Shown here: piece by piece, positions 58,290 to 64,000 of the stretch
How positions within the stretch are numbered: position 1 is the stretch's first letter
Layout of the letters: each line of letters starts with the position of its first letter
Source: Rhodanobacteraceae bacterium
GTDB taxonomy: Bacteria; Pseudomonadota; Gammaproteobacteria; Xanthomonadales; SZUA-5
Assembly (NCBI GenBank): GCA_016717705.1
Contig: JADKFD010000002.1
Coordinates: forward strand, 62,001-126,000
Reading direction: 5' to 3'
DNA length: 64,000 nucleotides
Notes under the pieces: model-generated
What the model was told of the DNA's origin: nothing
Seen by the model: the letters and a program-made list of their open reading frames with translations, nothing else
The model's database searches: none
Translations under genes and position numbers: made by a program

Positions 58290-60074
58290 ATGATGCCCAT
58301 CGATACTGCCTCACAGGCGCTGCTCCAGAACGCCATTTCGCTGCACCGAAACGGCGAACTGGAGCGCGCTGCCGCAATTTACGCACGCGTACTCCAGTCG
58401 GCTCCGACCGATGCCAACGTGCTGCACCTCTACGGACTGGTCCGTCACCAGCTGGGGGCTCACGCCGAAGGCGCAGCGCATATCCAGCGCGCGGTAGATC
58501 TGGTTCCTGACCAGCCGGTATTGCGCAACAACCTCGGCGATGCGCTGCGCATGGCGGGCGATCCGCACGGGGCGATCGTGCAGTTGCGCGCCGCGCTGGC
58601 GTTGCGGCCGGACTATGCCGGGGCGCACCTCAATCTGTGCGCCTGCTTCAGTGCGGTCAAGCAGCACGACGCGGCGCTGCAGCATGGCAGGGAGGCGGTG
58701 CGATTGGCACCGGAGCAGACACAAGCGCACTTCAACCTCGGCTTGGCACAGCTGGACGCAGTCTTGCTCGAGGACGCCGCGACGAGCTTCCGCGAAGTGC
58801 TCAGGCGCGATCCCGACCACCCCGGCGCGATCAGCAATCTGCTCTACCTGCTCAACCTGATTCCGGGTCTGGACCCGCATGCGATCGCTGCCGAACATCG
58901 ACGCATCGGGGCACGCTGGGATCAAGCCGCCCGATCCGCCGCACCGGCGCCGCCGCCCGAGCACACTCAGCCGCTGCGGATTGGCTATGTATCCCGCGAT
59001 CTGAAGGCGCACGCAGTAGTCCACTTTTTCGAGCCGGTACTGGCGCACCACGATCGTGGCCGGTTTCAGGTCTGGTGCTACTCCGATACCGAGCAGCCCG
59101 ACGCGGTCACCGAACGCCTGCGCGGCCTTGCCGACCATTGGCACGCGGTGGCCGGCTGGAACGACCGCCGTCTGCACGATCAGATTCGCCAGGACCGCAT
59201 CGACGTCCTGGTCGATCTGGGCGGACATACCGAGAACAATCGGCTGGCGGTGTTCGCGCACAAGCCGGCGTCACTGCAGTTGAGCTGGATCGGCTATCCG
59301 AACACCACGGGACTGTCGGCGATGGACTATCGGATTGTCGACGTCCACAGCGCAGCGGACGACCAACCGGGCAGCGAGGCACTGCTGCGGCTGCCCCGAG
59401 TGTTCGCCTGTTATCGCCCGCACGGCCACGCGCCTCCAGTCAGCGCGCTGCCGGCACTGGCGACCGGTCAGCTCACTTTTGGCTCCCTGCACCGTCTGGA
59501 GAAGCTCAATGGTGTGGTGATCGCGCTGTGGAGTCGGCTGTTGCAGGCGCTTCCCGGTGCGCGACTGCTGATCGCCCGCGATGAACTCGACGCCTGGCAA
59601 CAACGGCGAATCAGCCGTGAATTCGCGACGCATGGCATCGATGCGGCGCGATTGCTGCTGCGGCAGCTGGATGGCAGCCGCAGCTTCCTCGAGGAATACG
59701 CGGACATCGACGTGCACCTGGACGTGCACCCGTGGAGTGGCCACACGATCGCGTGCAGCGCGTTGTGGCAGGGCGTCCCGACCATCACGCTGGAAGGCAA
59801 GAGCCATGCCGGGCGAATGGTGTCCAGTGTCCTCACGGCGGTCGGACTGCAGGACCTGATTGCCAAAGACGCGGCGGACTATCAGCGTATCGCCATGGAT
59901 CTGGCGGCCGACGTAGCGGCGTTGGCCGGCTTGCGCGCCAGCTTGCGCGAGCGGGTGGCGAACTCGCCGTTGCGCGACGAACAGGGGTTCACTGCGGCGG
60001 GGGGGGGGCGCGCGCTGGAAGACGCGATTTCCCGGGCGCTCAGGGATTCGTCAGCTCGAAACGCTCGATCCTGA
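58290..60074 (+). CDS. TPR-containing O-GlcNAc transferase-like (GT41) protein
   Basis: 594 residues. TPR repeats at about 1-190 (AIYARVLQSAPTDANVLHLY and similar) precede a GT41 catalytic region (about 215-590): RIGYVSRDLKAHAVVHFFEP, DVLVDLGGHTENNRLAVFAH, PASLQLSWIGYPNTTGLSAM, GSLHRLEKLN, and DVHLDVHPWSGHTIACSALW. These are the known SPY/OGT-like motifs. It is predicted to add GlcNAc or another sugar to Ser/Thr, or to act as a glycosyltransferase in a cell-surface pathway. The tail overlaps the convergent kinase by 35 bp. It contains a run of ten G near the 3' end. The ATG at 58290 starts MMPIDTASQ. Confidence 0.87.
   Translation: MMPIDTASQALLQNAISLHRNGELERAAAIYARVLQSAPTDANVLHLYGLVRHQLGAHAEGAAHIQRAVDLVPDQPVLRNNLGDALRMAGDPHGAIVQLRAALALRPDYAGAHLNLCACFSAVKQHDAALQHGREAVRLAPEQTQAHFNLGLAQLDAVLLEDAATSFREVLRRDPDHPGAISNLLYLLNLIPGLDPHAIAAEHRRIGARWDQAARSAAPAPPPEHTQPLRIGYVSRDLKAHAVVHFFEPVLAHHDRGRFQVWCYSDTEQPDAVTERLRGLADHWHAVAGWNDRRLHDQIRQDRIDVLVDLGGHTENNRLAVFAHKPASLQLSWIGYPNTTGLSAMDYRIVDVHSAADDQPGSEALLRLPRVFACYRPHGHAPPVSALPALATGQLTFGSLHRLEKLNGVVIALWSRLLQALPGARLLIARDELDAWQQRRISREFATHGIDAARLLLRQLDGSRSFLEEYADIDVHLDVHPWSGHTIACSALWQGVPTITLEGKSHAGRMVSSVLTAVGLQDLIAKDAADYQRIAMDLAADVAALAGLRASLRERVANSPLRDEQGFTAAGGGRALEDAISRALRDSSARNARS
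59999..60008 (+). repeat. Poly-G tract inside the GT41 gene
   Basis: Ten consecutive G within codons for AAGGG near the C-terminus. Slippage would shift the last about 22 codons. The present frame gives a sensible helix (RALEDAISRALRDS). Confidence 0.8.
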
Positions 60075-61677
60075 CGGCCGGGTAGCGCGCGCGCAGACCC
60101 GCCAGCCACTCGACGTCGGGTCCGCTGCTGGCTGGCTGGCGGGGAACGAGGCCGCCGACGCCGCGGATGGGATCGCTGGCGGCCAGCAATCCCGGTTCGC
60201 TGCCCTGCGCCAGTGTGGCTTGATTGAAGGCCAGCTGTTGCAGGTCGGCGAGGGGTTCGTCGGCAATCAGCACGTAGAAGCGCTCGCGGCCACCACGGCT
60301 GGTGATGCGCCAGTCGACCGGTGCCCCGGCGGCGCTGCCCGGCAGGCGCGTGCGGCCGGCCGGCAGTGGGTTGACCAGCTCGGATTCGACCAGGGGGAAC
60401 AGCTGGAAACGCTCGCCGTGGCTATCCTCGTTGATCACGTAAACGTGGCTGGCGTGGTCGAGCTGCAATTCCAGCGCCAACGCATCGCCCAGGCGCACCT
60501 CGGTGCCCGGGTGCAGCACTTCATCGCCGCCGTTGCCGGCGCGCAGCCAGACGGCCTCAGGCTGGGCATCGGTGCCGTGCTGCATCCAGAGCAGAGCGCC
60601 GACTGCCAGCACCAGCGCGGCGGCTGCGGCCCAGGCGCGGTGCCGCGGTGCATGGCGCGGACGCACCTGAGCCGCGTCGGCCAGCGCCTCGGCCAGTGCG
60701 CCAATCGAGGCGTGCCGCCGCGCCGGATCCACGGCCAGCGCACGTTCGATCGCGGCAATCAGCGGACGCGGCAGATCCGGGCGCAGGTCGAGCAGGCGCG
60801 CGCGCTCCACCGCGTTGTGTTTGTTTTCGAGTTCGCGCGTGGTCTCTGCTTCGAACGGGTAGCGGCGGGTTGCCAGGCGAAACAGCAGCACGCCGAGGCT
60901 GTACTGATCCGAGGCCGGCGTCGGCGCCTGATGACGGAAGCGCTCGGGAGCCATGTACAGCGGCGTCCCGCTCGATCCGAAGGCGTCATGCGCGTACTGG
61001 CTGGAGCCGAAATCGGCGACCACCCAGCGGCCATCGGCATGGCGCAGCACATTGCTCGGCTTCAGGTCGCCGTGCAGGATGTTGCCGCGGTGCAGCGCAC
61101 ACAGCGCGGCGCAGAGCTCGCTGCCGACGGCGATGAGCTCGTGCGCACCGAGCCGACTCTGGCGCGCCAGCCATTCCTCCATGCTCTCGCCGGGCATCAG
61201 CTCGCAGGCAAAGCCGACCTGCCCGGAATCCTCCACGGCGCCGAACACCTTGAGCACGTTGGGATGATCGATGCGGGCCATCAGCTGGCCCTCGCGCAGC
61301 AACTCGGCCCGGGTCAGCGTCGGGTGGCCGAGGATTTTCAGCGCGACCTCGCGATCGAGCTGTGCGTCGTGGGCGCGGTAGACCGCGCCATAGGCGCCGC
61401 GACCGAGCAGATCGACAATCTTCAGCGGCCCGAAGCTTGCCCCCGGCGCCAGCGTGTCGCGCTGCGGTGGCGTCGGTTCGGTGTTGACCGCACCAAAGCC
61501 ACCGGCGAGCGCCGCGATCTGGCGCAGACCGGCGATCAGCGCCGGATCGAGCTCGGCCTCGACCTGCGCCCAATCCACCGACTGGCCGTCGGCGATGCGC
61601 TCGGTCCACTTGAGCAAGGGGTCGTCGGCGAGGATGCGGTCAGTGCGGTCGGCGGCGGGAAGGGCGGGTGCGGTCAT
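60040..61677 (-). CDS. Ser/Thr protein kinase with membrane helix and DUF4384-like tail
   Basis: 545 residues. The kinase domain (about 85-340) has IVDLLGRGAYGAVYRAHD, Lys in VALKIL, the catalytic loop HGDLKPSN (Gly in place of the usual Arg, so a non-RD kinase), ADFGSSQ, and MAPERF. The transmembrane helix WAAAAALVLAVGALLWM is near 375. The exported tail contains DALALELQLDHASHVYVINE and FYVLIADEPL, resembling DUF4384. The ATG at 61677 (MTAPALP) is preferred. It is followed upstream by an ECF sigma gene, so it is the second kinase-sigma pair here. Convergent with the GT41 gene. Confidence 0.9.
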   Translation of the reverse strand: MTAPALPAADRTDRILADDPLLKWTERIADGQSVDWAQVEAELDPALIAGLRQIAALAGGFGAVNTEPTPPQRDTLAPGASFGPLKIVDLLGRGAYGAVYRAHDAQLDREVALKILGHPTLTRAELLREGQLMARIDHPNVLKVFGAVEDSGQVGFACELMPGESMEEWLARQSRLGAHELIAVGSELCAALCALHRGNILHGDLKPSNVLRHADGRWVVADFGSSQYAHDAFGSSGTPLYMAPERFRHQAPTPASDQYSLGVLLFRLATRRYPFEAETTRELENKHNAVERARLLDLRPDLPRPLIAAIERALAVDPARRHASIGALAEALADAAQVRPRHAPRHRAWAAAAALVLAVGALLWMQHGTDAQPEAVWLRAGNGGDEVLHPGTEVRLGDALALELQLDHASHVYVINEDSHGERFQLFPLVESELVNPLPAGRTRLPGSAAGAPVDWRITSRGGRERFYVLIADEPLADLQQLAFNQATLAQGSEPGLLAASDPIRGVGGLVPRQPASSGPDVEWLAGLRARYPAVRIERFELTNP

Positions 61678-61793
61678 TGGAGTGCCTCGAAAGCGGCGCA
61701 CGGGGCACGGGGCAAGGGGCACGGGTTGAGCCGTCCTTCGCGAACTTGCGCGCTCTTCGCATGCCCCGTTTCGCGTGCCGCGTGCCGCATGAT

Positions 61794-62375
61794 TCAATCC
61801 GGCCTGAAATCGCTCATCTGCCGCGCCAACTCGGCCAGCGCGCGCGCCACGCGCATGCGCGCCGCGTTGGGGCTCGGGCTTTGCGTCACCGCGGCAATTT
61901 CCTCATGGGCCATGCCCAGCTCGACGCGCATCACCACCAGCTCGCGCTGTTCCGGATCCATGCGCGCCAATGCCGACTCATAGGCTTTCAGAGTCTCGAA
62001 GGTGATGCTGCTGGCCAGCGGGGTAGGCTCTGGCTCCTCCAGGCGCTCGTCGAGCTCGGCCATCAGCGGCCGGCGTCCAACGCGACGCATCTCGTCGCGC
62101 AGCAGATTGGTCATGATGTGTCTCAGATAGCCGAAGAAAGCCCCCGGTCCTTGCACATCAAACGCCGGCAGGTTCTGAAACGCACGCAACAAGGTTACCT
62201 GGACGAGATCCGCAGTCTCGGAGAGGTCGCGTGCGGTGTGCGGCAAGCGCCCATGTGCCCAGCGCGTCAGCAACGGCAGATAGCGCTGGATCAGCCGGTT
62301 GCGCGCCGCTGCATCGCCACCGCGGCTGCGATCGACCAGGTCTATGGTGGTTTCGAGCGAGGGATCCAGGGTCAT
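61794..62375 (-). CDS. ECF-type RNA polymerase sigma factor
   Basis: 193 residues. Region 2 includes RGGDAAARNRLIQRYLPLLT, DLVQVTLLRAFQNLPAFDVQ and FFGYLRHIMTNLLRDEMRRV; region 4 has MDPEQRELVVMRVELGMAHE and SPNAARMRVARALAELARQM. The frame is intact. It precedes the Ser/Thr kinase gene in the transcript (62375 to 60040), with 116 bp between them, so the pair probably acts together. No anti-sigma gene is seen. Confidence 0.88.
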   Translation of the reverse strand: MTLDPSLETTIDLVDRSRGGDAAARNRLIQRYLPLLTRWAHGRLPHTARDLSETADLVQVTLLRAFQNLPAFDVQGPGAFFGYLRHIMTNLLRDEMRRVGRRPLMAELDERLEEPEPTPLASSITFETLKAYESALARMDPEQRELVVMRVELGMAHEEIAAVTQSPSPNAARMRVARALAELARQMSDFRPD

Positions 62376-62523
62376 GCAGGGCTCCGAGGCACAGACGTTC
62401 CAGCAACGGCGGATGGTAGCGTGGCGGGTCAGACGCAGCACGAGGATCCTTGCGGCGGGAACTTGAGTCCCCCAACGCAGGTCCGACCAAGCCATTGCAT
62501 TCCTTTTCACGCAGGGTACGCGT

Positions 62524-63351
62524 ATGTCCATCTGGCAGTTGGCGGTACTGGTCGGCGCGCTGGCGCTCGGCAATCTTGCGTATGCCGACGATCCAGCCGG
62601 TGAACTGCAGCAACTGGTCGACAAGGCCAGCGCACACCGTGTACTGCTGGTCGGCGAGGTGCATGGCACCAGCGAAACGCCGGCCCGGGTGGCCGAACTC
62701 GCGGCGGCGATGGCGTCTGAGGAGCGGCCACTGATCGTTGGCGTGGAGATCTGGCGTACCGAGCAGGAACGCATCGATCGCTTTATCGCCAGCGCCGGCA
62801 CTGCCGAGGATCGCCAGCAACTGCTGGACGGCCCATTCTGGCAACGCAGTTACCAGGATGGCCGCAGCAGTGTGGCGATGGCTGATCTGCTGCAAAGCCT
62901 GCGGGCGCTGGCGCTGAAGGCTCCGGTGCGCGTGCTCGCCTTCGATCTCGATCCCAAGGACAAGCCGGGGACCGATGCCGAGCGTGATGCGCAGATGGCC
63001 GAGGCGCTCAGGACGGTGCTGAACCAACAACCCGAGGTCAGGGCCCTGGTGCTGGCGGGCAATTTCCACACCCGCATACAGGAAGGCGCGCCGTGGGATC
63101 CGGACCATCGGTTCATGGGCTTCCTGCTCAGCGAATTCCGGCCTTACAGCATCGAGATCATGGGCGTGTCCGGCAGCAGCTGGACCTGTACCGGACGCAC
63201 CACCGACACTTGCATGGCCCGCGACATGCCGGCCAATGAATTGCAGGCGGGTCTGCAACTGGGCGACGAGATCAACGCGCGCGGCCACCTTGGCCATTGG
63301 TGGCTGGCGCAGGTCAGCGCGTCGCCGCCGGCGCGCGATCCGCGGCCCTGA
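62524..63351 (+). CDS. Exported ChaN/TIKI-superfamily-like protein
   Basis: 275 residues. Signal peptide LAVLVGALALGNLAYA. The fold motifs are HRVLLVGEVHGTSETP (GExH) and LVLAGNFHTRIQEG (GNxH), which are the paired metal or heme-binding boxes of the TIKI/TraB/EreA-ChaN superfamily. Between them lies a helical region with RERIDRFIASAG-like helices. It could be a heme-binding ChaN-type lipoprotein relative or a metalloprotease-like enzyme; I cannot choose. No lipobox was found. The frame is intact. Confidence 0.72.
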   Translation: MSIWQLAVLVGALALGNLAYADDPAGELQQLVDKASAHRVLLVGEVHGTSETPARVAELAAAMASEERPLIVGVEIWRTEQERIDRFIASAGTAEDRQQLLDGPFWQRSYQDGRSSVAMADLLQSLRALALKAPVRVLAFDLDPKDKPGTDAERDAQMAEALRTVLNQQPEVRALVLAGNFHTRIQEGAPWDPDHRFMGFLLSEFRPYSIEIMGVSGSSWTCTGRTTDTCMARDMPANELQAGLQLGDEINARGHLGHWWLAQVSASPPARDPRP

Positions 63352-63480
63352 ATGGCGTCATCAGGCCTCAGGGCTTGGCGAATTTTCTGCGCCACTCTCT
63401 TGGCCTGCATGCCGCCACGGCGCACACTTCTCGACGCAGGCAGAGCACACCGCTCTGCCGCAAGGGGAAGGGGAAGCACA

Positions 63481-64000
63481 TGAAAGCACTGCTGCCGTTG
63501 GCCATTCTGGCCGTGACGTTTGCCGCGTCATCCGTATCTGCGCAATGCCCACCAGCCGAACAGGCTGCACTGGAGAAATTCGACCGCGACTGGGGAGTCG
63601 CGAGCGAAACCGGCGATGCCGCCGCACTGGGCAAGATCCTGGCCGACGATTTTCGCGACCTGTCGCCGGATGGCGGCGACGACAAGGCGGCCAATATCGC
63701 GGCCAACGTGAAAGGCGCCGCGGAGCGCCGCGCAAACCCGGATGCGCCAAAGGTCGTGCTGGACAACTACATCATCCAGTGCAGCGCCGTCAGTGCGACC
63801 ATCACCCACCGCGCGACCATCGACTACAAGAACGCCCAGGGCATGATGGCGCCGTTCTATCGCCGCTCGGTACACACGCTGGAAAAGCGCAACGGCCAGT
63901 GGCAGGTGGTGGCCACGCTCGCTGCACCGATGAACGACGCCGACGCGCTGCGCTATCTCGAGCGCGATTGGGCGGCTGCGGACGTCGCCCGCGACGTGTC
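63481..64000 (+). CDS. Exported NTF2-like (DUF4440/SnoaL) protein, 3' end outside window
   Basis: 173 codons are visible. Signal peptide LPLAILAVTFAASSVSA. An NTF2-like domain follows: QAALEKFDRDWGVASETGDA, ALGKILADDFRDLSPDG, and a closing LEKRNGQWQVVATLAAP strand. The sequence then restarts with ALRYLERDWAAADVARDV, so at least a second NTF2-like unit is expected past the edge. Function: probably ligand binding in the periplasm; unproven. Confidence 0.8.

Noticed and set aside
1..64000. tRNA, rRNA, riboswitch or IS elements
   Set aside because: No cloverleaf, rRNA stretch, known aptamer core or transposase was recognised on either strand.

Overview
The window is GC-rich DNA with the gene content of a gammaproteobacterium of the Lysobacterales (Xanthomonadales) type. 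The hints are a hybrid two-component sensor with an AraC output, RluF, a DUF1415 protein, two ECF-sigma/Ser-Thr kinase pairs, many secreted beta-helix and Ig-repeat proteins ending in a short F-x-x-G-F-[E/D] tail, and REP-type hairpins of the GTAGGAGCGCGCTTGCGCGC class. The genus cannot be fixed from this window. Housekeeping genes (ppk2, rluF) suggest chromosomal DNA. No rRNA, tRNA, CRISPR array or IS element was recognised.

Layout. 0-5.6 kb: partial ppk2, a frame-broken beta-helix protein, a small coupled gene and an intact beta-helix protein. 5.9-14.6 kb: a giant hybrid sensor kinase, a Ser/Thr kinase with its ECF sigma factor, a Doc toxin with an AbrB-like antitoxin, and a vapB beside a vapC stub. 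14.7-25.1 kb: an accessory block with a Wadjet (jetABCD / MksBEFG-like) plasmid-defence operon on the minus strand, then a complete plasmid-type maintenance cassette. That cassette holds five iterons at about 22-bp spacing plus an AT-rich stretch, parA, parB, a Rep_3 initiator with an iteron-like operator, a tyrosine recombinase, and a dif-like site directly upstream of the recombinase gene. 25.3-30.6 kb: a beta-solenoid protein with IDTGSG repeats, an SDR, a vapBC pair, an App1-type phosphatase, a DUF1415 protein and rluF. 30.7-40.5 kb: one giant surface protein with cadherin-like repeats, Ig-like repeats and a beta-helix. 40.7-58 kb: a GST, a second vapBC, a REC/degenerate-EAL protein, lipoproteins, a secreted CHAT-TPR protein, another giant secreted protein, and rquA (rhodoquinone synthesis). 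58.3-64 kb: a TPR-OGT glycosyltransferase, a second Ser/Thr kinase and ECF sigma pair, a ChaN/TIKI-like protein and an NTF2-like protein.

The most notable structure is the 14.7-25.1 kb block, where an anti-plasmid Wadjet operon sits next to what looks like an intact plasmid or chromid replication, partition and dimer-resolution module.

A caution applies throughout. At least nine otherwise well-conserved genes carry frame breaks, most of them one apparent break each: the HTCS, one ECF sigma factor, jetA, jetC, jetD, one antitoxin, and three giant or beta-helix genes of which two have several. Because the breaks hit unrelated families at a similar rate, residual assembly indels are the simplest explanation, so those genes are annotated as single loci spanning the breaks.
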